Assembly (NCBI GenBank): GCA_964519385.1 | Contig: CAZFLR010000003.1 | Span: forward strand, 54,886-118,885 | DNA length: 64,000 nt | Source of the DNA: SVFI01 sp964519385 | GTDB lineage: Bacteria; Bacillota; Clostridia; Lachnospirales; Lachnospiraceae | Direction: 5' to 3' | In this document: in pieces, positions 33,317-42,094 of the stretch | Layout of the letters: every line of letters starts with the position of its first letter | How positions within the stretch are numbered: position 1 is the stretch's first letter | The notes under the pieces: generated by a model | Database searches by the model: none | What the model saw: the letters and a program-made list of their open reading frames with translations, nothing else | Told to the model about the DNA's origin: nothing | Translations under genes and position numbers: made by a program

Positions 33317-34771
33317 TTATGCATAACTGTAAGTTCTTTTTAACTCCTTGTAATAACCGTATTTGCTCGCGACCGTCGCTTCCATAACCAGACAGTCCAC
33401 GCAGTTTTCTATGCAAAATCCCTCAAATTTTGAGTTTTTTCTCACATCCATCTCTGCAATATCCATCATCCGGTATACCTTCTGCGTTTTATTCTCCACC
33501 GTAAGAAACATACGCAGATATTCCTCATAACTGAGACCGTCACGAACAATTTCTATGTTTTCCTCCGTCACCGGCTCCGCCTCTGCTCCCAGCATTCCCG
33601 ACAGACTGTAATGCCAGGTTGAGCCTGTTTTTAACAAAGAAACACTTCCTCCGGCCAAAAGCTGCTTCACATCATAAATCGCTTCCGCATAGGCCCAGGC
33701 AAACAATAACGTATACTTCACCGGTTCTATGAGCACCGGTGCGCCTGCTGCCGTACAAATACTGGTCGCCAGTGTCGCCGCCTCCGAAACCTTTGCCCCG
33801 TCCGAAAGCAGATACACACAATTGCAGGTCTCTCTTAAGAGCAGAAGCCGGTGTACCACGGATTTGAGATTATCCATGTCATTATTTTTTCCGGCAAGAA
33901 CATACTCTGCCTGATATTGCAGCTCTCCTTCCTCCTTCGGATTCCGGTATGTTCCGCACTTTTCAAGAATATAGGCATCAAACAATAGCTCCTCAACGGC
34001 TGTGACACTCTGACCGCCGGATATTCCGCTTCCCTTTGTGACCGGCTTGTTTTCAGACACACAGACGGACAAATCCGTGCTTCTCTCTGACAGACTGTCT
34101 TCTGCATCCGTAACCAGAACAAGAATCCCCTTTGATCGAGTTACTTCCACACTCTCCGCCGGACTTTCTATGTCCACCTTTTTCTTGACGGGAACCCCCT
34201 CCTCATCTACCTCTCCCGTCTCAATGCCTTCTGTCTCCGCCTCATCAATCTTTTCCTGATTGCCTTTTCTCTGCGCGGAAAAATCTGTAGTAAACAGTTG
34301 ATTCTTTCCCGCCGTTTCGGTTTCTTTTTTTATCTTCTCAACACAGGAGATACCATAAGCATGCTTCATATATTCCGCTGCCTGTTTTTTAAATACCTCT
34401 CCTCTTTCATCCGTGGCATAGCGTATTCCGGTGATTTCCGCCTGTTGAATACAACATTTCGTAAAATCAAACACCATCTGTCCCGGACTTTCCGCATCCA
34501 GGTTCCTTTCCATATAAAACTGAAGATGACGGCTCACCCTCTCTACAGACGCACTTTGTTCTCCGTAAGAGGTATCAATGAAAAAGAGACCAAACTCCTC
34601 AAAAAGCTCCCGGTTATATTCTGCAAACACGGAATACACCGCCAGGTCGAATGCACATCCGGCACGCAGACTGACCGCCCTTGACTTTGCTCCTTCTATC
34701 ACCGTCAGGAAAAGTGATAGTAAAACCGCCATCATTAAACTCATATAAATCGTAATAGATCCCTTTTTCAT
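33317..34771 (-). CDS. DUF5702-type Tad-associated protein (TadG-like)
   Basis: 484 residues. It starts KKGSITIYMSLMMAVLLSLFLTVIEGAK, one membrane helix with a pilin-like run, followed by a large extracytoplasmic domain (YSVFAEYNRELFEEFGLFFIDTSYG). This is the DUF5702 family found in clostridial Tad loci. Function is presumed structural or in assembly. It follows the Flp pilin gene by 13 bp and has GGAG ahead of its ATG. Confidence 0.8.
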   Translation of the reverse strand: MKKGSITIYMSLMMAVLLSLFLTVIEGAKSRAVSLRAGCAFDLAVYSVFAEYNRELFEEFGLFFIDTSYGEQSASVERVSRHLQFYMERNLDAESPGQMVFDFTKCCIQQAEITGIRYATDERGEVFKKQAAEYMKHAYGISCVEKIKKETETAGKNQLFTTDFSAQRKGNQEKIDEAETEGIETGEVDEEGVPVKKKVDIESPAESVEVTRSKGILVLVTDAEDSLSERSTDLSVCVSENKPVTKGSGISGGQSVTAVEELLFDAYILEKCGTYRNPKEEGELQYQAEYVLAGKNNDMDNLKSVVHRLLLLRETCNCVYLLSDGAKVSEAATLATSICTAAGAPVLIEPVKYTLLFAWAYAEAIYDVKQLLAGGSVSLLKTGSTWHYSLSGMLGAEAEPVTEENIEIVRDGLSYEEYLRMFLTVENKTQKVYRMMDIAEMDVRKNSKFEGFCIENCVDCLVMEATVASKYGYYKELKRTYSYA

Positions 34772-34784
34772 TGTTTTCTCCTTT

Positions 34785-34952
34785 TTACACTTTCTTGCTT
34801 TCAGAAGTAATTGTCTTAAAAATATCCGTCATGAGCTGTGTCAGTTGCTTTTTAAACAACAGCACAAGACCAATTAAAACCACGAGAATCAAGATGATTT
34901 CCACTGTCCCGATTCCTTCCTCGTTCTTCCATACTTCTCTTAAAATACGCAT
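34785..34952 (-). CDS. Flp-type pilin (major Tad pilin)
   Basis: 55 residues starting at ATG 34952, with AAAGGAGG about 8 bp upstream inside the end of tadC. The product has a basic leader, then EEGIGTVEIILILVVLIGLVLLF: the G/xxxxE prepilin cleavage pattern with a hydrophobic helix, then a short polar tail. This is the usual form of Flp1-like clostridial pilins. The open frame extends upstream only as a shadow of tadC. Confidence 0.85.
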   Translation of the reverse strand: MRILREVWKNEEGIGTVEIILILVVLIGLVLLFKKQLTQLMTDIFKTITSESKKV

Positions 34953-34968
34953 TCTCTTCCTCCTTTCC

Positions 34969-36357
34969 TCAAATCTGAAATGACAGAAATGCCGGAACCA
35001 TAAGCACTGCGAGTACAACGACAAGCATCAGCATCATAGGACCAAGCAGCTTCGTTCCCACCTCCTCTCCCCTCTGCCTTGCATGCATTTTTCTGAGAGA
35101 AAAAGCTTCTCTTACTTCTCCCGAAAGCTGCTCAAAAAGATCCGCCGTTCCTTTCTTTTGATTTTGTATAATCAACGCACAAAATTTAATATAAAGAGGA
35201 TGTGCGGTTCTTTTGCCGAAGCGGTCCAGAGAATCCCTTACAGAAATTCCGTTTTTCATGTCGCGTACCACCAGAAGCAGCTCCTGTCTCAGCTCATCCC
35301 CCAACGAAGCATCCCCGCTCAGCTTCACAATAATGGAACGGACCGACATTCCGGAGCCCAGAAGCAACTGAAATTTACTCACAAATTCCGGATATTTCAG
35401 CTCCAGTCTGTGCCTTCTTGTCTGCGTCTCTTTTTTCAGGTCTTCATCCTTTACAAAATATAAAACCGTGATAATACCCACCAGAAACAGCACATACAGC
35501 ACCGGAGAATTCTCTTTCATTACGGAATAGACCACCTGCTTCCCTTCTATTTCCGAAGGAAGCTTCAGAGTGTCCGTGTATTTTTGTTCTTCATCGGCCG
35601 CTGAAATAGCAGATAAAACAGTTTCCTTCCATTCCTCTTCCTGTGTCTTCTCCTTCGGATAAACCGATACAGGCAGCGTATATGTATACTCCTGCTCTTC
35701 ATACGTCATGGTCACGGTAAGCGATACCGGAATTTCCTGTAACAGCTTTTCATTATGAACCGTGCCTTCCTCATCAATCAGTGAATAATCGGTGCTCTCC
35801 CACGAAAACTGCATCGGATAAGCTTCATAGCTTTCTCTCAGCACCAGGTCACTTCTCACCTCGTCAAGGCTTTGGTTTTCGCCAAGAATCAAAGACTCGC
35901 ATTCGCTTTTAAATTGCCGACAAAGGTCTTCCACCTCGTCCGGGGAATATAATTTCCCCCTTATTTCATATTCAATTTCCGTTTCTCTGTCATTTTCGGT
36001 CTGTACCATAAGCCCGGCCTGTATTTCCTGTCCGCTCCTTTTTATGACGTTTCCGTCTTCCAGAACCGAGGAAATCTCCTCCTTATATGAAATAACCGCA
36101 ATCAGATGAATACCTGCCAGCCATATTTTGAGTAAAAGCACTATTTTTCTGTGATAGAATTTTTTACATGACTCCTTCCACGGCTGCGAGGGATATAACT
36201 GTTTTAAATGCAGCTTTACACGCTCTGTATACAGTTTTTCGATATGAGAAAGAGATAATATTCCATCCGCCGCCCTTTCAAAAAAAGGACCTTTTTTGCC
36301 TCCTCTTACATAAAACACAGACAGACCCAGCCAGCAAATAACACATAAAACCCACAT
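34969..36357 (-). CDS. tadC: TadC-like inner membrane platform protein (T2SS F family)
   Basis: 462 residues. An N-terminal helix pair is followed by an unusually long extracytoplasmic insert of about 200 acidic residues (about 100-290). The T2SSF domain comes last (YPEFVSKFQLLLGSGMSVRSIIV ... RGEEVGTKLLGPMMLMLVVVLAVLMVPAF). TadB/TadC form the pilus assembly platform. The ATG at 36357 has GAGG a few bases upstream; the frame to 36423 overlaps tadB. The insert between helix and domain is not typical of TadC. Confidence 0.82.
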   Translation of the reverse strand: MWVLCVICWLGLSVFYVRGGKKGPFFERAADGILSLSHIEKLYTERVKLHLKQLYPSQPWKESCKKFYHRKIVLLLKIWLAGIHLIAVISYKEEISSVLEDGNVIKRSGQEIQAGLMVQTENDRETEIEYEIRGKLYSPDEVEDLCRQFKSECESLILGENQSLDEVRSDLVLRESYEAYPMQFSWESTDYSLIDEEGTVHNEKLLQEIPVSLTVTMTYEEQEYTYTLPVSVYPKEKTQEEEWKETVLSAISAADEEQKYTDTLKLPSEIEGKQVVYSVMKENSPVLYVLFLVGIITVLYFVKDEDLKKETQTRRHRLELKYPEFVSKFQLLLGSGMSVRSIIVKLSGDASLGDELRQELLLVVRDMKNGISVRDSLDRFGKRTAHPLYIKFCALIIQNQKKGTADLFEQLSGEVREAFSLRKMHARQRGEEVGTKLLGPMMLMLVVVLAVLMVPAFLSFQI

Positions 36358-36359
36358 AG

Positions 36360-37106
36360 CTACACCTCGATATTCATTATTTTTCGTGAGAGAAAAAATG
36401 ACAGCACGTAAACAACAAGACAAATGCCCATAAAGAGGATTCCAAACGCCGTATGATAAACTGTTTCAAAATAATCCGGCGTTGTGATTCTCACATATCC
36501 GATAATCGCAACCGGAACAAGATTCATGATATTCTGCTCCATACGCTTTGCTGCAAATAAAACCTGAAGCTCCTTCTTCACCTCTATTTTCTCGCTGATA
36601 ATGTCTGCCGTATTGCGGATAATTGCTCCCATATTTCCTCCGCTTCTTTTTGCAATACGGAATATGGCCGCAAAATCAGAAATTTCGTTTTGACCGGACC
36701 TTTGTGCAAAATCGGAAAGAAGCTCCTCCGGCTGTTTATTATTTTGAAGCTGGCTTGCAATTTTACGACTTTCCAGAACCATGTCCGAATCTTCATCATA
36801 TATCAGTGCCATATCCTTTCCTGCCTGGACAAACGCATTTTCTACCGAATATCCTGTTTTCAGCGATGCACTGAGCGCGAGAATAAAGTCTTTAAACTCT
36901 AGTGCCAGTGCCTCCCTCCTTTCATATGCCAGAGCCTGCGCTTTTTTCTGCAGCAGAAACGGAACCAAAAGAATTCCCGCAAGGGAAAATAGCAGGCTGT
37001 CAAAAAATACCTTACACATAACCAGAAAAACCGACATATAGGCTGCTGAGTACAAAATACATTCCTTAACTGACATTTTATATTTTCGATAATCCGTACC
37101 TGTCAC
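36360..37106 (-). CDS. tadB: TadB-like inner membrane platform protein (T2SS F family)
   Basis: 248 residues or fewer. Two N-terminal helices, a T2SSF domain (FKDFILALSASLKTGYSVENAF, RSGGNMGAIIRNTADII) and two C-terminal helices. The start is uncertain: GTG 37106 lies inside the AGGAGGTG ribosome sequence, while ATG 37076 is 27 bp beyond it. The YRKYKMS residues before that Met look like a conserved N-terminus, which favours a start upstream of 37076. It lies 3 bp after tadA. Confidence 0.8.
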   Translation of the reverse strand: MTGTDYRKYKMSVKECILYSAAYMSVFLVMCKVFFDSLLFSLAGILLVPFLLQKKAQALAYERREALALEFKDFILALSASLKTGYSVENAFVQAGKDMALIYDEDSDMVLESRKIASQLQNNKQPEELLSDFAQRSGQNEISDFAAIFRIAKRSGGNMGAIIRNTADIISEKIEVKKELQVLFAAKRMEQNIMNLVPVAIIGYVRITTPDYFETVYHTAFGILFMGICLVVYVLSFFLSRKIMNIEV

Positions 37107-37109
37107 CTC

Positions 37110-38333
37110 CTAAAATCCCGCGTTGCGAAGCTTTTCCACAAATTTAAGCTCTCCCTTTTTTTCAAGACTTCCTGTTACCTTCTCTGTCGCTCCGTCCTCT
37201 GCCTCCTCAAATTTATACAAAACTGAGGTCTGTATTTCTCCGTCTTCAAAGCCCGTTACTTCGACAATTTCAAGAACCTTCCGGCTTTTATCGCGAAGTC
37301 TTCCCAAATGAACAATAATGTCTATTCCGCCTGCAATCTGTCTTCTCACAGCAGATAGAGGAATTTCCATTCCCATAAGAACCATCGTTTCAAGCCTGTA
37401 AAGCATGTCGCGGGCACTATTTGCATGTCCGGTGCTAAGTGACCCGTCATGTCCGGTATTCAGTGCCTGCAGCATATCTATCGCTTCTGCCGAACGCACC
37501 TCTCCGACAATAATTCTGTCCGGTCGCATACGAAGCGATGCCTTAATCAGATCGCGGATGGAAATCTCCCTGCACTCACTGGTATTCGCATTTCGCATCT
37601 CCAGACGCACCAGATTATCCACTCCCTGTATCTTCAGCTCCGCACTGTCCTCAATGGTTATAATGCGTTCCGTCTTCGGTATAAAACCGGACAGAGCATT
37701 TAAAAAAGTGGTCTTTCCGCTTCCGGTACCTCCGCTTATAAATATATTGTATCCGGCAATCACCAGCTTTTTTAAAAATAAAGCTGCCTCCTCACTGACG
37801 GACTGAAGAGAAAGAAGTCTTTCCATATCAATCGGTCTGTCCGGAAAGCGTCGAATCGTCAAAATCGGACCGTTTAAGGCCACGGACTCCAAAACCACAT
37901 GAACCCTGCTTCCGTTTTCGAGCCTTGCATCCACAATGGGAGAGCTCTCATTCACAACCCTATTGGATTTTGCAACTATCTGCTGAATAATATCCTCGAG
38001 CTTTTCTTTGGATGAAAAACGACTGTCATATCTTTGTAAAACTCCTTCCCGTTCAATAAAAATATGATTCGGACCATTTACCATAATTTCCGTAATGCTG
38101 CTGTCGTCCATTAATTCCTGCAAAATATCATATTTGCGTACCGAGAAAAAGATTTCCCGGCAAAGCCGTTCCTTCACCCTCAGGGGAATATACATATTTT
38201 TTGCCTCTGAGACAATTTCCTCTTTTATCTTCTCTTTGACCGCTTCGTCCTCAAGCTCCTGACAATACTCAAGCTCTGCAAGCAGATTTCTTTGTATCTG
38301 CTCCTTAAGCTCTTCATACTCCTTCATCATCAT
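37110..38333 (-). CDS. tadA: TadA/CpaF secretion ATPase
   Basis: 407 residues. It powers Tad pilus assembly at the inner membrane face. Visible: ELMDDSSITEIMVNGP at the N-domain border, Walker A FISGGTGSGKTTF, Asp box around IITIEDSAELKI, Walker B RIIVGEVRSAEAIDMLQALNTGHDG, and the His box STGHANSARDMLYRLE. Start: three ATG in a row (38333, 38330, 38327) overlap the end of tadZ; GGAG and GGGG just upstream fit any of them. The frame back to 38447 is a shadow of tadZ. Confidence 0.92.
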   Translation of the reverse strand: MMMKEYEELKEQIQRNLLAELEYCQELEDEAVKEKIKEEIVSEAKNMYIPLRVKERLCREIFFSVRKYDILQELMDDSSITEIMVNGPNHIFIEREGVLQRYDSRFSSKEKLEDIIQQIVAKSNRVVNESSPIVDARLENGSRVHVVLESVALNGPILTIRRFPDRPIDMERLLSLQSVSEEAALFLKKLVIAGYNIFISGGTGSGKTTFLNALSGFIPKTERIITIEDSAELKIQGVDNLVRLEMRNANTSECREISIRDLIKASLRMRPDRIIVGEVRSAEAIDMLQALNTGHDGSLSTGHANSARDMLYRLETMVLMGMEIPLSAVRRQIAGGIDIIVHLGRLRDKSRKVLEIVEVTGFEDGEIQTSVLYKFEEAEDGATEKVTGSLEKKGELKFVEKLRNAGF

Positions 38334-39345
38334 CTTCCCCTTCTCCGCCCCGGGTTTTTTCTTTCCTGATATCCCGGATATACTGAACCAGCTCACTGTG
38401 CGTAAACATGGCTGTAGACAACGGTATATCATGAAAAACCGGAACAATGCTCTTTTTCATGTGGTTTAGGATATTTTCTTTTTTCATATGTACCAGCAGT
38501 CTCTCATATTGTTCTGCTTTTGCAAGTGCAAGACCGTCATTCTGCAGACATGTGTATATTTCATCACACATCTCCAGCAAGGAAAAAAGTCCCCTGGTCT
38601 GCTCTGTCATATCAAGCACCAATACCTGATAATCCATCTCCTCCATAATCCGGCACAAAAGCTTCTGCCAAAGTGACCCGTCAATCTCCTCCGTGTCCGG
38701 ATAACAGAAAATCGGCGGAATATACTCCAAATTACCGACTCTCTCAATCATACTTTCCAGCTTAAGGCGAAACCTTCCTTTTTCCTCGTGAAGAAAGAAA
38801 AAAATATCCATCATGTCATGCTCGAATTTTTTTTGCAGAAGATACTCAAACGCAGAAAATGCCTCAAAATTCAGATATAAAACCTTCTTCTCCTTTGCCA
38901 GCATCTGACCCATGGTGAGTGCGAACGTGCTTTGAAGGATGTGATGTGCAGGCGCGTAAAATGCAATGATTTCCGTATCCCTCTTTCCCGGCAGATGCGT
39001 GTTGTTTTCAAAAAGAGAAATCCCCTTTTCCGCGCAATATTCCATAAGATTTCTGGTCACATTTTCTACGGACTGGTATTTAAAAATCATGTCCTTCTGC
39101 CTTTTTCCGCTTAAAAAAACCAGATGTTCCGTGTGATTTAACAACTCCTCCAGCTGCGTGCTGACCAGCATTCCTTCCCCAATCAGGCACAGCCCGATTC
39201 TTTTCTCCTTCGTCGCTGCAAGAAGCCTGTTCGCATCATCAAAAGCCTCTATGGTAAGCTCTGTCCGGTATTTTTTTCTCAGGTACTCTGCCAATATCTC
39301 CACAAAGACCTTCTCTTTCTCACATATTGCTAAAATATCTGCCAT
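38314..39345 (-). CDS. tadZ: TadZ/CpaE-like ATPase-fold localisation protein
   Basis: 343 residues. Residues 1-120 look like an atypical receiver domain, and residues 130-343 like a ParA/MinD-fold domain (EIIAFYAPAHHILQSTFALTMGQMLA, YQVLVLDMTEQTRGLFSLLEMCDE). The expected Walker A lysine and glycines are replaced (APAHHILQ), so nucleotide hydrolysis is doubtful, as known for some TadZ proteins. GGGAGG lies 6 bp ahead of ATG 39345. It overlaps tadA by 20 bp and the peptidase gene by 16 bp. Confidence 0.8.
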   Translation of the reverse strand: MADILAICEKEKVFVEILAEYLRKKYRTELTIEAFDDANRLLAATKEKRIGLCLIGEGMLVSTQLEELLNHTEHLVFLSGKRQKDMIFKYQSVENVTRNLMEYCAEKGISLFENNTHLPGKRDTEIIAFYAPAHHILQSTFALTMGQMLAKEKKVLYLNFEAFSAFEYLLQKKFEHDMMDIFFFLHEEKGRFRLKLESMIERVGNLEYIPPIFCYPDTEEIDGSLWQKLLCRIMEEMDYQVLVLDMTEQTRGLFSLLEMCDEIYTCLQNDGLALAKAEQYERLLVHMKKENILNHMKKSIVPVFHDIPLSTAMFTHSELVQYIRDIRKEKTRGGEGEDDDEGV

Positions 39346-39773
39346 AAAAAACCTCCCCATAACTGATTTGCGATTACACCAAAGAAAACCGGTATGCTGA
39401 AATGTATAATATTTGTCTTTTTCTTATTTAGGGAAAAAATGCGGTGATACACCAGATAAAACAAAGAATAGATTCCTGCAAAAAACAGGGCATATATCGA
39501 AATGTACAGACAGCTCTCCACTCCGGTAAACATGGCACAGACACTGAGCAGCTTGACATCTCCGCCTCCGATTGCCCGTATTTTAAAGAATGGAATAAGT
39601 ATAAAGAATATTGCAACGGCACTGAACAAATAATAAAACACCGGATATTCTCCCGGCCTTAAAAGCTGATAAATAAAACCACTGATCCATCCGATAATTG
39701 CCAGCTTATTCGGAATGCGAAAGGTGCATATATCAAAAATTACTGCCGAAAGAAGAATGAAATATAAAATCAT
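39330..39773 (-). CDS. tadV: Prepilin peptidase (TadV/CpaA type), first gene of the Tad operon
   Basis: 147 residues, about four membrane helices. Catalytic Asp residues lie in SAVIFDICTFRIPN and GGGDVKLLS, the A24 family pair. It processes Flp prepilin and TadE-like pseudopilins. AGGAG lies ahead of the ATG, and the promoter at 39866-39894 is about 93 bp upstream. The operon has a second A24 peptidase at 32077. Confidence 0.88.
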   Translation of the reverse strand: MILYFILLSAVIFDICTFRIPNKLAIIGWISGFIYQLLRPGEYPVFYYLFSAVAIFFILIPFFKIRAIGGGDVKLLSVCAMFTGVESCLYISIYALFFAGIYSLFYLVYHRIFSLNKKKTNIIHFSIPVFFGVIANQLWGGFLWQIF

Positions 39774-39865
39774 GCTTCTTTTCTCCTGATTATTAAAAAT
39801 ACTTTGAAAAATTTCAGAACTTTGAAATCTGATTCGTTTAAGATTTGTTTTTGAATGTAAAATGG

Positions 39866-39894
39866 ATTATAAATGAGAGATTTACAAATGTAAA
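39866..39894 (-). promoter_or_regulatory. Sigma-A promoter of the Tad operon
   Basis: Minus strand: -35 TTTACA (39894-39889), 17-bp spacer, -10 TATAAT (39871-39866). It appears to be the main promoter for the gene run down to 27936. Confidence 0.8.
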
Positions 39895-39924
39895 CCCCTC
39901 TTTTTTAAAAAAATTATTTTTGTC

Positions 39925-39941
39925 AGTATTTACCAAATACT
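39925..39941. repeat. Short inverted repeat upstream of the Tad promoter
   Basis: AGTATTT-ACC-AAATACT, 7-bp arms. It overlaps the last base of the BofA-like stop codon and lies 30 bp above the Tad -35. It may be a weak terminator (a T-rich stretch follows on the minus strand) or an operator. Confidence 0.4.
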
Positions 39942-40210
39942 TAAAATAAACTTACACAAAAAAGCATGCAAACTCCCGGAATTCCAAGGATTGCGCTTGT
40001 CAAAACAGTCCAGATGTTTACGCCGACAAACACCGGAAGCGACAGGGTCAAAAACAGGCGGTCTAACCCGACGATTGCAAGAAAGCCTATGATGCCCCTT
40101 TGTACAAATCCCAGCATGACATTGTTTTTTTTCCTTAAATTTGCCAACAATAAAACAGCCATACACACAATAATGATTGCAAGAAAGCCCTGTGAATAAA
40201 ATTTCTCCAT
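39941..40210 (-). CDS. BofA-like membrane protein
   Basis: 89 residues. Two or three hydrophobic helices, with a C-terminal VGVNIWTVLTSAILGIPGVCML segment that matches the pro-sigma-K processing inhibitor BofA family pattern (N-xxT...LGIPG). In B. subtilis BofA holds the SpoIVFB protease inactive in the mother-cell system. Here it follows the FliS and flagellin genes, an unexpected place. ATG 40210 with AGGAGG 7 bp upstream is preferred over the upstream GTG frame. Confidence 0.75.
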   Translation of the reverse strand: MEKFYSQGFLAIIIVCMAVLLLANLRKKNNVMLGFVQRGIIGFLAIVGLDRLFLTLSLPVFVGVNIWTVLTSAILGIPGVCMLFCVSLF

Positions 40211-40267
40211 AGCACATCCTCCTACCACATTGTATGTCCGGCTGCCAAAAATATTCCTGTTTACCCT

Positions 40268-40744
40268 CTATGCATAAAATCCGCGACTTCCGTTTCCGTC
40301 CTCCCGATTTACAATAAGGTCGTTTTTTCCGTATGTCAAACCGGCATATACTGTCTGGGCATGACCCATGACCGGTCCGGAAGTATCATTTTGTGCATCC
40401 TTTTTATATATCTCATAATGACGCATCATCAGTCTTTTCGGGTCTTTCAGAGGCTCTGTCTTTCGACTTCCGATGGCTGCCCCGATTCTCGCACTGACAT
40501 AAAAATAAAATTTCAGCAAAGTCTGTGCCAGCTCCTGTTCATACCTGAGTGATGCAATCAGCTCATTGAGACAGTCGTGTGCCCTGTTAAGTCCGTTCAC
40601 ATAACCGGACATATCCTCTTCTGCAAAAGAGGTCTCTGCCTGCTCAACATAATAGAAAAATAATTCATATAAAATCACAACAAGCTGACTCTGATTTGCC
40701 TGTGAAATACGAAGCGTAAACTCTTGTTTTTTCTGATCTGTCAC
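40268..40744 (-). CDS. fliS: FliS-like flagellin chaperone
   Basis: 158 residues, mostly helical. The pattern RISQANQSQLVVILYELFFYYVEQA...YVNGLNRAHDCLNELIASLRYE matches the FliS family, which binds newly made flagellin and stops it polymerising in the cytoplasm. It starts at GTG with AAGGAG 7 bp upstream, 18 bp after the flagellin stop. The last 45 residues are an extension beyond the core four-helix bundle. Confidence 0.8.
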   Translation of the reverse strand: MTDQKKQEFTLRISQANQSQLVVILYELFFYYVEQAETSFAEEDMSGYVNGLNRAHDCLNELIASLRYEQELAQTLLKFYFYVSARIGAAIGSRKTEPLKDPKRLMMRHYEIYKKDAQNDTSGPVMGHAQTVYAGLTYGKNDLIVNREDGNGSRGFYA

Positions 40745-40762
40745 TCCGACACTCCTTTTTTA

Positions 40763-41890
40763 CTACTGTAATAACTGAAGCATCTCAGAAGGTCTCTGAT
40801 TTGCCTGCGTTAAAATACTGATACCTGCCTGATTAAGTACCTGCTGGTTCGTATATTCTGTCATCTCTTCGGCCATATCCGTATCCATGAGTCTTGAAAA
40901 TGCAGCCGTCATATTCTCCTCTGTCACATCAATACTGTTGTCTGTATGCTCAAGACGATTTTCATAAGCACCGATTCTTGCTCTTACAGATGAGATAAAT
41001 GCATTTGCCTGTTTGGAAAGCTCTATGGCTTTCTGTGCACCCTCCTCCGTGGAAATATCAATATCCTCAATATTCAGCGTGCGAAGAGATACCTCAGGAA
41101 TACGGATTGCAAGGACCTGACCTTCGTTCGCTCCAATCTGTACACGCATGGCTCCCATTCCGGTTATATCCAGTGTCACATCACCGGTTCCGGCTGCATC
41201 AAATATATCCGATACATAGCAGTTGATTTCAAATTCGCCGCCGGCGGTAATTTTTACCTTGTCGCCTTCGCAAGTAACCTTTGCGTCCGCCGGAAAAGCA
41301 GTTTCACTTCCGTCCTGTAAAAGTGTGATATCCGCCTCCTTCAGACTGATGTTACCCTCTGCATCTCTCGGTAACGGACTGGTAATGGATAAAGAATATT
41401 TTCCAAGCTCTACTTCATCGGAATAATAACCGACAGAAACACCATTCACATCTGCGTAGCCTTTTAAGTCACAATCACCGTTTAAAAGCTTTTTACCGTT
41501 GAACTCCGTATCCTCCATCATCCGGTTAAGCTCATCCTTTAATTCAATTACCTCCGCCTGAATGGCTTCTCTGTCTTCATCTGTCTTCGGTCCGTTTGCT
41601 GCCTGAATGGATAGCTCATTGATACGCTGTACCATTGCCTGCATTTCTGTCAGGGCACCTTCTGCCGTGCTTACAACTGAAATTGCCGTGCTTGCATTCT
41701 GGCTTGCACGTTCAAGACCGCGAAGCTGCGCATTCATTCGTTTTGCTATTGCAATTCCGGATGGATTTTCTTTTGCGTGATTTACTTTATAACCTGTCGA
41801 TAATCTTTCGGAGGAAATATTATATTTGTTTTCATTTACGCTGAGTGCTGCATTTGCGATGACTGCGGATACATTATAATTGATTTTCAT
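40763..41890 (-). CDS. fliC: Flagellin
   Basis: 375 residues. The N-terminal D0/D1 segment is conserved (NENKYNISSERLSTGYKVNHAKENPSGIAIAKRM; QNASTAISVVSTAEGALTEM) and so is the C-terminal one (GAYENRLEHTDNSID; ILTQANQRPSEMLQLL). The middle variable part (about 145-260) is small. It is exported by the flagellar type III system and forms the filament. ATG 41890 with AGGTG 8 bp upstream is preferred over GTG 41899. It follows the C-terminal fragment of the large repeat protein by about 20 bp. Confidence 0.95.
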   Translation of the reverse strand: MKINYNVSAVIANAALSVNENKYNISSERLSTGYKVNHAKENPSGIAIAKRMNAQLRGLERASQNASTAISVVSTAEGALTEMQAMVQRINELSIQAANGPKTDEDREAIQAEVIELKDELNRMMEDTEFNGKKLLNGDCDLKGYADVNGVSVGYYSDEVELGKYSLSITSPLPRDAEGNISLKEADITLLQDGSETAFPADAKVTCEGDKVKITAGGEFEINCYVSDIFDAAGTGDVTLDITGMGAMRVQIGANEGQVLAIRIPEVSLRTLNIEDIDISTEEGAQKAIELSKQANAFISSVRARIGAYENRLEHTDNSIDVTEENMTAAFSRLMDTDMAEEMTEYTNQQVLNQAGISILTQANQRPSEMLQLLQ

Positions 41891-41911
41891 ATTCTGCACA
41901 CCTTTCTTTTC

Positions 41912-42094
41912 CTATGCTCTGTCCTTAAGCATATCAATCACTGATTTCGCCGCCTGATAGAGCTCTTTTGCAGAAGTATTACGTCCATGTACCTCTTCTG
42001 ACTCTTTGTCTGCTGCCTTAAAATAATTTGTCTGTATTTTTTCCGGCTTCCCTGCCGATAATGAATTGTCATAATAAACAGCTTTTATTTCTTT
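41912..42094 (-). pseudogene. Detached 3' end of the large repeat-protein gene (first copy of the 166-bp duplication)
   Basis: This stretch reads ...ELYQAAKSVIDMLKDRA and stops at 41912, 21 bp before the flagellin ATG. It is the natural end of the gene at 42069-45173, cut off because the 166-bp duplication shifts the frame by one base. Removing one copy joins it in frame: the gene then spans 41912-45173 less 166 bp and encodes 1031 residues. Confidence 0.75.
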
